Assembly (NCBI GenBank): GCA_008828725.1
Contig: MEHQ01004270.1
Location: 186,001-250,000 of the forward strand
Reading direction: 5' to 3'
Length of the DNA: 64,000 nt
Source of the DNA: Saccharina japonica
Lineage: Eukaryota > Sar > Phaeophyceae > Laminariales > Laminariaceae
Below the pieces are notes generated by a model. The model was not told the DNA's origin, did not search any database, and was given only the letters and a program-made list of their open reading frames with translations. A program made the position numbers and the translations under genes. Positions 11,610 to 22,832 of this stretch are shown here, in pieces. The stretch's first letter is position 1. Every line of letters begins with the position of its first letter.

Positions 11610-11715
11610 CCCCCCCCGCTTTGCCTGGGTGGTGCAAACCCGACGTGCTCCGTCTCGGCATTGTAGGGATGCGAGGGGCTATGGTCCTAGGACTACGGTC
11701 ATGCATAAACACAAG
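11610..11715 (-). repeat. PGR fragment (inverted)
   Basis: C-run, then TTTGCCTGGGTGGTGCAAAC, CGTGCTCCGTCTCGGCATTG, TAGGGATGCGAGGGG and GGACTACGGTCATGCAT: the G-run-proximal part of the PGR repeat in reverse orientation. Confidence 0.7.
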
Positions 11716-11887
11716 CAAGAATACCCCGCTGCTGCGCGCCAATCCCCTGAGTAAGTTGCCCTGGCAGCACCCAAATATACTATATTGTCTCGTGGACAGG
11801 ACAGTTTCTGTGATCATCGCGTCAGTTGAACTACGGTAGGGGAGGCTAACCTCATTTGCACAGCCGGGGATACAGCAGTACCCGCCC

Positions 11888-12035
11888 GCTCATAAAAAAA
11901 CAGAAATCGGACTCAGGCTGACTTTCTTATTTGAGAAAGGGGAGTGCCCCACACTAACTTCAGTGTAATAGCTGTCGACTTTCTTATTTCCCCCGTAATG
12001 TTTAGGCTGGGTTTCTTGTGGGGCACTTTCTAATG
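11888..12035. mobile_element. CAGTACAGG-family MITE, diverged copy lacking clear termini
   Basis: Interior matches the family: AAAACAGAAATCGGACTCAGGC, CTTTCTTATTTGAGA, TGCCCCACACTAACTTCA and GGCTGGGTTTCTTGTG. The CAGTACAGGACACC ends are not recognisable. Confidence 0.6.
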
Positions 12036-14182
12036 AGAGGGTCGGAAGTGTAGTGCAATAATGCGTGAGCGGCCGTGAGCCAGTGAAAATGGAGAGGACC
12101 TAAGATGTGTCGTCCTCCTATCGTATATAGCCTTATTAGCCTTAGGCAACGTAGCCTTTAGTCTTAGGAAACATGTTTAAAATCACCTCGTGCGCATCGA
12201 GTGTGACTGGTGTTCATGAGTGTGCGGGGGGGTTCCCGTACACGTAGTGCAGGGCCCGGAAAACAGACCGAGTGAAACAAGAAATAGCGTGCAAAATAAG
12301 GGTCTAACCCAAGCGAAACTCGGTGCGACGAGGTAGAGAGGGGGAAACTGTTTTTAAACAGCCGAGATCGTTAATTTGATAATTGCCTTTCCGTTGAGAA
12401 GGATAGTAGATTTTAGCATGTTTTGTTGTTTTTTAAGAGTTATATTTCCCTCCCAGTTGACCTTTAGCCTACTTTAGGTCATATGTTCATTGATAATAGG
12501 TGCAGTATCGACCCAGAAAAGTATTAAGGGCATTGGCAGGCTCGTATAACAGAGGATAGGAGAAAGTCGGCCTTCAGGGGCGAGCCACCTCTCCCAGAAA
12601 TCCCGATTTTCTCGGATGTTTGATATCTCGAGACGGTCGATGCTGCTTTTTATTTTTATTGGTATCGTGGGCGGCTGTCACAAACGACAATATTTCACGG
12701 TGTAAATTTTGACTTGTGAAAGGAACTACAGTATTTACATCTCTCACGAAAAAAAAAAAAAAAAAATGTGGGCCGATACAGAAAAAAAGCAATACGCACC
12801 AGATGCAAAAGCTTCGTGTGTATTGGGTAGGTAGGTCACCAGTCGTGGAAAATAAACCTTCAAAAAATAAAATAAAAAAATGAACGAGTAATAAGAAACA
12901 CAGGTTGAGGTATTTACTCGTCGTTACTCTGAAGTTACTCATTAATAGTGTAGAGAACGGCGTGAGTAATGACTGCGGCGTGGTATAAAAAAAAACGCAC
13001 GAACGAAGAAAGGCAGGGGCGTTGGCCTTCACATATACCATAACTGGAGCGGAAGGCGATGCTGGCACCGGCGGCGCGTGAAACAATAGTGGAGGGGGGG
13101 GGGGGGGTGTACTCATGTCGTGCACGGCCGTAGTCATATGACCATAGACCCTCGCATCCCTACAATGCCGGGACGGAGCACGTTGGGTTTTCACCAACCA
13201 GGCAGACATTGCTTGCACCAAGCGCGAAGCGCCGTGAGGTATTGGGCGAGTCGCATGGAGGGTGAGCTGCATCCTGCTAAGAACCGCCTCCTGCTTCGGG
13301 GGGGGGGTACTCATGTCGTGCACGGCCGTAGTCGTATGACCACAGACCCTCGCATCCCTACAATGCCAGGACGGAGCACGTTGGGTTTTCACCAACCAGG
13401 CAGACATTGCTCGCACCAAGCGCGAAGCGCCGTGAGGTACTGGGCGAGTCGCATGGAGGGTGAGCTACATCCTGCTAAGAACCGCCTCTGAGGCGGACTT
13501 GCTTATGGACGACAGCCTCCAATAAATCGATTTAATTTNTGGTGTGGCCACTTCCAGAGACAGCAATGGGTATCACTATGTATCTGCCTCCTGGATGCCT
13601 TACCATACGTATACACACTACGTTATACGATAATTCCCCTTGTGCGGAGTTGAGATTCTCAACCACGCACAAATGATCTAACAAGACCGCCAGCCTTGGT
13701 GACCGCCAAAAAAACAAAACGGTACCCTGGTTATCTAGGTAGTGGGGGGGGGGGCTGAGGTGTACTCCATTCTCATGCATGGCCGTAGTCATATGACCAT
13801 AGACCCTCGCATCCCTACAATGCCGGGACGGAGCACGTTGGGTTTTCACCAACCAGGCAGACATTGCTTGCACCAAGCGCGAAGCGCCGTGAGGTATTGG
13901 GCGAGTCACATGGAGGGTGAGCTGCATCCTGCTAAGAACCGCCTCTGAGGCGGACTTGCATATGGACGACAGCTTCAATGCGTTCATTTAATATCTGGTG
14001 TGGCCACTTCCGGAGACATCAATGGGTTTTACTATGTAACTGCCCCGCGGATGCCTTACCATATTAACACTACGTAATACGACCATTCCCCTTGTGCGGA
14101 GCAAAGGTTCTCCACCCCGCACAAATGATCTACTCGACCGCCAGCTTTGGTGACCGCCAAAACAACAAAGGAGGGGGGGGGG

Positions 14183-14307
14183 NNNNNNNNNNNNNNNNNN
14201 NNNNNNNNNNNNNNNNNNNNNNNNNNNNNNNNNNNNNNNNNNNNNNNNNNNNNNNNNNNNNNNNNNNNNNNNNNNNNNNNNNNNNNNNNNNNNNNNNNNN
14301 NNNNNNN
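14183..14307. other. Assembly gap (125 N) inside a poly-G tract
   Basis: The gap is flanked by G-runs on both sides, so it is probably a homopolymer/PGR junction the assembler could not resolve. Single N bases also occur at 13539 and 55149, both in PGR sequence. Confidence 0.95.
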
Positions 14308-14328
14308 GGGGGGGGGGGGGGGGGGGGG

Positions 14329-15372
14329 TCAACCGGGTCCTGTGCAGTAGTTGGGGGCACAATAAGGTGCAGCAGGTATCCTCGCAGAGGATGTTTTTGA
14401 GAAGGTACGGGTATGCCAAAAATGTCAAGCACTTACTGTCGTAGACGTGTTTCAAGAAAATCTGCCCCACGACGAATGACGAAGGCAGCAGAATACTACA
14501 GAGTACATTACTTCGAACCGAAAGTTGGTGAATGGAAGCAAGCGGGGGGGGGTACAGAAGGTGAAAAAAACACAGTTGAAGGTTGTATATATACGTAGAG
14601 GTGCGGGAGGCGGGGTCGTTTTTTATGTAGTTGATGACGTTGTATGGAGTTTTCCCGCGCTGTAGTGGGACAAAAAGAGGAAACGAAATTGCGTGGGTTT
14701 GTGACAAATAGCGTCTATCTCTGGCATTGAGCAGGACGGTCGTCAAAATGTAGGGCGCGAAAAGGGTCGAAGCGTGCATTCATTCGGTAGATAGGGAGGT
14801 ATCGATGTTTTTTTCAGGTTCTGAACAAGAGGAGCTACAATCCCTTTACCCCCGTGACAAAATCCGTCCGTTGAGGAGAGTATTCGGGCACCCCACCTCA
14901 CAATTAACGAAATAAAACAATGAAAAATAAAAACATACATACGTATTATGATTACTCGTACGTACGTATGTACGTACGGGATTTTAAATATAAAAAGGTA
15001 GCTTCTCTATCGGGGAGTTTCAAAGTTTTTTTTCTCTCCTATCCTCCCGCGGATGGTTATAAATCAAGCTTAACCCCCTGTTCGGAATGCATTTCCGTGG
15101 TAGGGACAAAACGCTTGGAATTAGGGTCAGACCTAGGTACATGTACAGTGCACTATTTACAGTAAAAACACTTCCGCATGTAAGAGGGCGCCCCCGTCAG
15201 TCTGAAAAGGGTCAAGAAAACAAAAAGCATGTATAGGTACCCCCCTACGCATGGCCCCGTCAAGGCGGTGACATGAGGTAACAAGAGGGGAACGGGAAGT
15301 CATAGAGAGTGACGAGACCGGTTTACGTGGGAGGCGTCAGTTATGGTGGAACGCGGGGGGGCGGGGAGGAGG
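14329..15372. other. No gene recognised between PGR copies
   Basis: Unique sequence with a palindromic ACGTACGTATGTACGTACG stretch near 14959-14978. ORFs are short. Nothing else is recognised. Confidence 0.45.
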
Positions 15373-16919
15373 GATGCGGGGGGGGGGGGGGGGATGGAGG
15401 GTGAGCTGCATCCTGCTAAGAACCGCCTCTGAGGCGGACTTGCATATGGACGACAGCTTCAATGAGTTAATTTAATTTCTGGTGTGGCCACTTCCGGAGA
15501 CAGCAATGGGTTTTACTATGTAACTGCCTCGCGGACGCCTTACCATATTAACACTACGTGATACGACCATTCCCCTTGTGCGGAGCAAAGGTTCTCCACC
15601 CCGCACAAATGATCTACTCGACCGCCAGCTTTGGTGACCGCCAAAAAACAAAAAAACAAAAACGGCACCCTGGTTGTCTAGCTCACGCAGCGAGTGGCGT
15701 GTTTTACAGCGTCGTTGCATCCGACGCCAACCCAACCTATAAACATATCATACATTTATAGGGATGCGGGGGGGGGGGGAGGGGGGTACTTCATTTCCAT
15801 GCATGGCCGTAGTCGTATGACCAAAGACCCTCGCATCCCTACAATGCCGGGACGGAGCATGTCGGGTTTTCATCGACCAGGCAGACATTGCTAGCACCAA
15901 GAGCTAAGCGCCGTGAGGTATTGGGCGAGTTGTTGCATGGAGGGTAAGCTGCATCCTGCTAAGAACCGTCTGTGAGGCGAACTTGCATATGGACGACAGC
16001 CTCCAATGAATTGATTTAATTTCTGGTGTGGCCACTTCCAGAGACAGCAATAGATATCACTATGTATCTGCCTCGTGGGTGCCTTGCCATATACACACTA
16101 CGTGAAGGGATGAGGGGGGGTGTACTCATATCGTGCACGGCCGTAGTCGTACGACCATAGACCCTTGCATCCCTACAATGCCGGGACGGAGCACGTTGGG
16201 TATTCACCAACCAGGCACACATTGCTTGCAATAAGCGCGAAGCGCCGTGAGGTATTGGGCGAGTCGCATGGAGGGTGAGTTGCATCCTGCTAAGAACCGC
16301 CTGTGAGGCGGACTTGCATATGGACGACAGCCTCCAATGAATTGATTTAATTTCTGGTGTGGCCACTTCCAGAGACAGCAATGGGTATCACTACGTATCT
16401 GCCTCGTGGATGCCTTACCATATACACACTACGTGATACAACCATTCCCCTTGTGCGGAGATGAGGTTATCAACCCCGCACAAATGATATAACACGACCG
16501 CCAGAATGGGTGACCGCCGGAAAAAAAAAAAAAGGTACCCTGGTTGTCGAGCTCACGCAGTGAGGGGCGTGTTTTACAGCGTCGTTGCCAATCGACGCCA
16601 ACCCAACCAATAAAATATATAACATATTTATAGGGGGGGGGGAGGTACTGATTTGTTGCTGGCGTCAGTCATTTGAACATTGATCACGCATCCCTTTCGA
16701 GACGGAGCACCGTTCCTACTCCTATTAGACACTCCTCTAACAGTTGGGCGCTCATTACGTTGTCTCCATGTATTACGTAGATCATTTCATGCTGATGTTA
16801 TCCCCTTTCTGTTTCCCTACCTGTGGCTACCATCTGTTGCCTAGGATAGCGATCGTTTTCTCGCTACTATCTAGTGTACCAAACTGAAGGGGGGGGGTCA
16901 GTGAAGCGGCTTAAAGGCG

Positions 16920-17695
16920 GGACAAACGTACATGTTGCTGCTGTTTCTGTAACCGCTGTTGTTGCTGCTGTACTGCTGTACTGTTCCTGCTGCGGCTGCT
17001 GCTGCGGCTGCTGCTTCTCCTGCCGATGCTGATGCTCCTGCTGCTGCTGCTGCTTGTCATGCTGTCGTTGCTGATGGAATGCAGGCAGCGGGGATGTGAT
17101 ATGGAGGGTTTAGAGATACGGCCAATGATGACTGAGGCAAATGTGCATGCTGCTGCATCCGTTGCTGATAGAAGAGGGGGGGGGGTCAGGGAAGGAGGGA
17201 TCGGTGACGCTGCTAAAAATCAGATGTATAACACGTACGTCCCACTGCTTTTGTTGTTGATATAATGCCGGGGGTGGAGATAAGGGGTAGGGGCATATAC
17301 ATAGAAGCGAAATATGAGGCGAACGTACCTGCATCGGGAATAAGTGGCGGGTTGCGGGTTGCGGGGATAAGTGGCGGGTTGCGGGGATGAACGATGGGTG
17401 CATTTGTGATGTGGGTAAAGATGAAGCAACCATACATGTTGCTGCTGCTGCTGTTGCTTGTCGTAAAACGCAGGGGGCGGGGAGAGGGCATGGGGGGGCT
17501 AGTGAAGATGAGGAAAATTTTCTCGCTGCTGCTGTTGCTGATTGAGAGATGGGGGAAACCTGAAGCGACTAATTATGAGGAAACCCTATTTTCCGATGCT
17601 GCTGTTGATGCCGATAAAAGGCGGGGGCCGGGGACAAGGGGTAGGGGTAATCGTAGAGTGGATATAGCTGGCGCCAACACAGTTGCTGCTGCTGG

Positions 17696-17728
<33 letters not shown>

Positions 17729-17735
17729 GAGACTC
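16920..17735 (+). repeat. CTG/GCTGCTGTT-rich degenerate minisatellite
   Basis: Blocks of (CTG)n / TGTTGCTG recur with G-rich linkers such as GCAGGGGGCGGGGAGAGGG, AAGGGGTAGGGG and GTGAAGATGAGG at irregular spacing. Blocks lie near 16935-17060, 17150, 17245, 17435, 17525, 17600 and 17690-17730. Leucine- or alanine-rich ORFs here are translations of the trinucleotide repeat. Confidence 0.75.
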
Positions 17736-19470
17736 GGATTCGTTAGTAAACGCTGGGGAGTGTACTCATGCCATGTAAACGATGAAGGGGGTACTACATT
17801 CAGGTCATGCACGGCCTTAGTCGTACGAAGTACGATCATAGACCCCTCCGGTTCACTAACCGCAATACTTGCGGTAGGCGGGTGTACATTGGCGCGGTTC
17901 GGATGCACTCAGCGAGCTGATCCAAAGGAAGGAAGAAAAAAGAGACCGAGGCAGGAAATAACTGATTTACGGGTGGACAGGAAGGAGAGACCATAAATGT
18001 GTTGATGGGGTTGATGCAAGGGAGGGGGCAAGGAAATACGGGTGCCGAGAGAGCTATAATATTCGGAACACCCGAGGATAGGAAAACGCAGGAGGGACGG
18101 ACATGACCTATAATCCCCGGTGGAAAGAAAGAAGAAGGCTTGGATGTCGGGCCAACCATTTCATAGCCAGAAACGCGAAATGGACACAGTCGGAACTTTA
18201 GAGGGGCGTAGGAGAAGATTTAGGCAGGGGGGACCACCCTAGTCCTATGTGAGCGTGTTCTACATCCCAAGAGAATGGTCGGGGTGGGGAGATAAGGACG
18301 GCAGGGAGTGGAGCTAGCAAGGGCAAGGCTACCGTCGGTATGGTTTACCATTTATCCGGCAGGTGCATCAACTGGCCGAAGTCAAGGATGTATATGACAT
18401 CGATAGGCTTGAGGTTCTGTTTCGAGAATCAAGAGGATACCAAGGCCAAGAAGGTGGGTTCGTGGCGAGGACGTGGAGGTGGCGTACTCATATGTTGCTT
18501 GCTTTATTAACTTGACCATATACCACGCATCCCTTCGAGACGGAGCAGGGGGAGGGGGGGGGGTACTCGATATCCATGCATGGGCCGGGGGGAGGGGGGG
18601 TCGCGGGGCCTTCTAGATGAGTGAGGGGCGGCGGAGTTGTTGAGCTAGCTGCTCAGGGTTCTCCAGGAGGGGGAAACGCCGGGCCTGCTGCGGGCATTGA
18701 TGCCCTTGCTAGAGTGGCTGAAGGTGAAGAGCACGGGTGGAGCTGCGGGCAAGTTTTAATAAGGAGGCGGTTAGGCGAGGCAGAAGAAAAGACAAGCGGA
18801 CGTCAAGGTGCAGTGCTGCTCTTCCAGCGGGGACAGCAGCCGACTGAAACGAAGGGATACAGAAGACATGAATAGTCTTGTGGGAGGGTGTTAAGGGTCT
18901 AAAACGAGACCTTCGGTGGGAAGAGACGGGTGGGAAATGGTAAGGACGGAGGTAGGGGGCGGCGTGGTACACGGGAGCGTATAGAGGCCGGTGCGAGAGG
19001 GGGGGCGGGTAGAGTGCGTGATCGAGCTATTCGATAGCCCTAGGGGAAGAGAGCCGAAATTAGCCAGGTCGCTGAGACCTGACCGTTGGGGGCGGCGGAA
19101 TGTCAGGGGGGGGAGGGTTGGCGAACAAGCGATCCATTCCCGAAGCAGTGGCATTGCAGCGGTCAAAGAGAAACGGAGGACCGGAAAACAAGTTAGGAGA
19201 GATCTGAGTTGGGTCCCAGGTGCGTGTACTCCGCACTCCCGTAGGGCAGACAGGGGGGGGGGGGGGCGACGCGACCATGCTGTCGGAGAGCGGGCAAGTG
19301 GTTTAGTCAGGAAAAAAAAGGGGGCCTGAGGGCGTCGATTTGTACTGGCGTTCCTCCGGCTCGGGCAGCAATGTGGTTTGGCTGAAGGAAAGCATAAGAT
19401 GTGGAAGCTGTTGAGGCCAGGATTCGAAGGGGTGTCATCATGTATGCAGGAGACAAGGGGCGGTGGAAAC
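17736..19470. other. Purine-rich (GA) region, no gene recognised
   Basis: The + strand is strongly G/A-biased, with stop codons in all frames at intervals and no recognisable domain. Part of it (about 18630-18880) resembles 25200-25400 (TGATGCCCTTGCTAGAGTGG / TGATGGCCTTCTTGAGTGG context), so the two flanks of the duplicated region share old repeats. A diverged PGR 5' end occurs at 18484-18575. Confidence 0.5.
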
Positions 19471-19473
19471 CAA

Positions 19474-20000
19474 GGGGGGGGGGTGTTCTCATGTCGTGGA
19501 GGGCCATAATCGTATGACCATAACTAGATCCTCGGATCCCTACAATGCCGGGACGGAGCACGCTGGGTTTTCACCAACCTGGGAGATATTGCTTGCACCG
19601 GGCAAGAAGCGCCTGTGCGGTGTTGAGCGAGTCGCATGAAGAGTGAGCTGCATCCTACTATTAATAAGAACCCCGTGTGAGACCGACTTACATATGGACG
19701 ACAGCCTCCAATGGACTGATTTGATTTTATGGTGTGGCCACTTCCAGAGAAAGCAATGGATATACTATGTACCTGCCATGTAGGTTCCTAGTCATGACAC
19801 ACTGCGTGATACAGATAACTCTCCTTCTGCGGAATTAAGGTTCTTCGCCCCCTACAAATGATTTAATTCGACCTCCAGCCGTGGTGACCGCCAAACAAAA
19901 CAAAACAAAATGGTACCTTGGTTGTCTAGCTCACGCAGCGAGAGGCGTGTTTTACAGTGTCGTCGCCAACATACGCCAACCCAACCAATATATACAAGGC
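19474..20000 (+). repeat. PGR repeat, nearly full length
   Basis: G-run then TGTTCTCATGTCGTGGAGGG ... TGGTGTGGCCACTTCC ... CAACCCAACCAATATATACA. Most of it is also the start of the first 2.28 kb duplicated block. It differs from other PGRs by GGGAGATATTGCTTGCACCG and by a 6-bp TTAATA insertion at 19661-19666. Confidence 0.85.
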
Positions 20001-21805
20001 TTTGCTTTGGAGGGGTTGTAAGATGGGAGTTGATTCTTGCACGAACAAAATTTGCTTGTAGTTGGGTTTGGACTAGTCCGCCAAAAATTGCAGTTGCATG
20101 GGGGAATAGTGTGGCCAGAATGAGTTACAATTTTACAGTACTTTGAAAGCTAGCCTACATCAAACCGTCCAAACGCGGGCGACGAAAGATAAGTATAGTA
20201 GTAAGGTTGTGCCCCCCCCATACGCAGTACCTCGGCAGTAGCAAAGCAGCAACACACAATACAGAGCGGCAGCCGATATGCTGTGGTCTATGCTGGTCCA
20301 TGGACGAGTCGACAATGTGTACCTGCTTTTTTCATCAGACCCGAAGATACAACGAAGACGCTCTGCACTCGTACATAGGGGCGGTGTACGTATTGTATGA
20401 TACTCGTACTCCGGGACGTACTTCGTACGGGTACGACTTGTGTACTTTCTTGGAGCATTTTTCTCAGAGGATTTCCCGTGAATTTCATGTAAAATAGATT
20501 TAAAAAGAACGTGCCTCTTGCGCAGACGGGAAATGCAAAAAACAGCAAGCTATTCACCGGGCAAGTAACTGCGCTAAAGCTCTACCTGGTGGTCTGTGAT
20601 CTGTACAGCAGCACACAGTGATACACGGGTTGTTCCGTGTCCCCGCAGACCGCAGACACACTTCTTCCGCCTGGGCTACCGTCGCAGAAGCCGAGTGAGT
20701 ACTGCTTGCTCTGCTGCAGTACAGCAGCACATTATGATGAGCTCTGCCTGTCTGTATAATGATGTCTCTCTCTACGCGCATAAAAACCCGGCTGTACAGC
20801 AGCAGTACATCATGAGCTCTTCTATTTGATAGTCTGTATGCTGGTGTCTCTCCCTGGTGCTGTACAAATGCCGGTCGTCGAGCAATTCCGTTATGGTGGT
20901 TGCGTACCAGAGCGCCCGCTGCTTCCGCCCGTTGCTGCTGCTGCTGCATGTAGCTCCCGCGCCCGCAGCCACATTGCTTAGGCATGCGCTATCGCAGCAG
21001 TTGATCGTGTGCTCCTGGTGTACATCTGAATCATCAGCTCTGTCTGATGACCTGTATGACGATGTCCCCGGCAAAGCAGTTAGTTGGCGGCGAAGCTGCT
21101 GCTGTATAAATGCCGGTGGAACGTTGTCGTCTCACAAGCTCAGTGTCGTCGTTGCTGACAAACTAAACTACAGTCGTGCTGCTGCCAGCAAAAAATGAAA
21201 AGCAAAAAGACATTTCGAAGAGCTGTCTGTCCATCGAAAGTTGGGCCGTTTGTCACGAACGTTGGGCCGTTTGTCACGAAGAAGAACTGTCTAATGGTCC
21301 ACTCACAACTAACGACCGACCCGGGTCTACCTATTGGTATAGGTATTTAAATAATATAGGGCGGGGGGCTGGACCTTAAGATGGAGAATGGCGACGGCAT
21401 TGCTGAGAGAACTGTTGGGAATATTTAAGGGGAGGGGGGTATATTCCGGAGGAAGGAGCGTTGGGTAACATCCGGGGCGGCAGAATGTGGAGGGATTCGA
21501 CGTTGGGGCAAGCGACACACTTCCGGGAAGAGTGGAATGGCAGCAATTGGAGGGGAGGGGAGCTCCGGGGATAGGTATTGGAAGGGGCGTTTAGGCTGGC
21601 AGCCAGACTGAGCTACAATTAATTGACGCGATGATAGGTGGGTCGACAGTTCTGGCGGCGATCGGGGCACGTGACCCCGCTAGGTAGAGGGAGAGGGGAA
21701 GGCGTGACAGGCATCATCCTCCTTCGGACAGGAGAACCAGCTGGCAGAAAGGACGAACCGAAGAAGGCGTGGATAGGCTTAAGGCCAGGTTCGGGATGTA
21801 ATGAG
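19531..21805 (+). repeat. 2.28 kb direct duplication, copy 1
   Basis: From CTCGGATCCCTACAATGC to TCGGGATGTAATGAG this block is repeated at 22833-25108 at a constant offset of 3302 bp (3303 after a single T insertion near 25008). I saw no other difference on reading. It contains a PGR body, a CAG/CTG-rich stretch (20590-21190) and purine-rich DNA (21370-21800). Identical ORFs in both copies reflect the duplication only. Confidence 0.95.
19659..19666. other. TATTAATA scar-like insertion in PGR
   Basis: The sequence is CATCCTACTATTAATAAGAACC. Other PGR copies read CATCCTGCTAAGAACC or, at about 22056, CATCCTACTAAGCACC. The difference is exactly six bases (TTAATA) after a TA. The same scar is carried in the duplicated copy at 22961-22968. 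Confidence 0.7.
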
Positions 21806-22832
21806 GTCCCGTACGAAGATGATGGAGGATAGAGGTTTCATTGTATTGAAGCATTATATCAGTGGTAATGCAAGGGCCAAGAGACGAAGGTGTACTCATG
21901 TCGTGCACGGCCGTAGTCGTATGACCATAGACCCTCGGATCCCTACAATGCCGGGACGGAGCACGCTGGGTTTTGCACCGACCAGGCAGACATTGCTAGC
22001 ACCAAGCGCGAAGCGAAACGTGAGGCGTTCGGCGAGTTGCATGAAGGGTGAGCTGCATCCTACTAAGCACCGCTTGTGAGGGAGGTGGGGGGGGGGGGGG
22101 CATCCCGTGCGGCGATAATCGAGGATAGGAAGGGTGGTCCCGTACGACGATGATGGAGGATAGAGGTTTCATTGTATTGAAGCATTATATCAGTGTTAAT
22201 GGAAGGGCCAAGCGACGGGAGGGGGGGAGATGGAGGCTCTCGCTTTTTTTGCGCGTGCCTCAGCCGTTGGAGGCGTTCTTTAGTAGTTTCTACCCTCCGA
22301 GACACTCCACCAGAACGAGGCGTTGCCACTTTTGGCGGCGTTTTGCAGGACGGGGGGGGGGGGGGGGGGGTACCCATGTCGTGCATGGCCGTAGTCGTAT
22401 GACCATAGACCCTCGCATCCCTACAATGCCGGAACGGAGCATGTCGGGTTTTCACCGACCAGGCAGACATTGCGGGGAGCTTAGGAACGTCATTATTTGG
22501 TGATGTGCGTATGTGTGGTCTTGCTTGTCCCTGGTGCCTGTTTTATCACTCGGAATGGAATGAAAACATCGCTTCGGCCGTGACATCAGAAACAATACGA
22601 TCGATGGGGGGGGGGGGGGGGTGTACTCATCTCGTGCACGGCCGTAGTCGTATGACCATAGGAGGGGGGGTCCCGGGCGGCGATAATCGAGGATAGGAAG
22701 GGTGGTCCCGTACGAAGATGATGGAGGATAGAGGTTTCATTGTATTGAAGCATTATATCAGTGGTAATGCAAGGGCCAAGAGACGAAGGTGTACTCATGT
22801 CGTGCACGGCCGTAGTCATATGACCCTAGACC
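21806..22832. repeat. Spacer between the 2.28 kb duplicates: rearranged PGR and GTCCCGTACG segments
   Basis: A segment of about 85-110 bp (GTCCCGTACGAAGATGATGG, AGGTTTCATTGTATTGAAGC, AGGGCCAAG) occurs at 21806-21890, 22134-22220 and 22702-22790. In the first and third cases PGR sequence follows directly. PGR pieces lie at 21892-22080, 22370-22480 and 22620-22665. Long G-runs (22085-22100, 22357-22370, 22605-22622) sit at the joints. Confidence 0.8.

Larger units (their letters stand above)
11361..13084. other. No gene recognised; scattered repeat fragments
   Basis: Apart from the PGR fragment (11610-11715) and the diverged CAGTACAGG copy (11888-12035), this stretch is unique, moderately AT-rich sequence with A-runs near 12750-12766. 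Minus-strand ORFs here extend into PGR sequence and are not convincing genes. Confidence 0.45.
13085..16710 (+). repeat. Cluster of PGR repeats (poly-G-bordered, ~520 bp unit)
   Basis: PGR in + orientation is a G-run followed by GTACTCATGTCGTGCACGGC, CCCTCGCATCCCTACAATGC, GGGTTTTCACCAACCAGGCA, GGTGAGCTGCATCCTGCTAA, TGGTGTGGCCACTTCC, GACCGCCAGCTTTGGTGACC and CCAACCCAACC, ending ATTTATAGGG. Copies: about 13107-13290 (3' short), 13310-13740, 13759-14170, 15392-15772 (5' short), 15786-16105 (3' short) and 16122-16640 (nearly complete), plus a diverged 5' end at 16645-16710. Copies abut at G-runs. The family is unknown to me: no TIRs, no coding domain, no obvious target duplication. ORFs here are translations of the repeat. 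Confidence 0.85.

Noticed and set aside
13120..13491. PGR-encoded ORF with repeated peptide RSRMTIDPRIPTMPGRS
   Set aside because: It is a tandem repeat translation interrupted in most copies, without domain or conserved start; no sign of selection on the frame.
12574..13987. Long minus-strand ORFs of 281 and 151 codons
   Set aside because: Most of their length is reverse translation of PGR repeats; the same peptide strings recur wherever PGR occurs.
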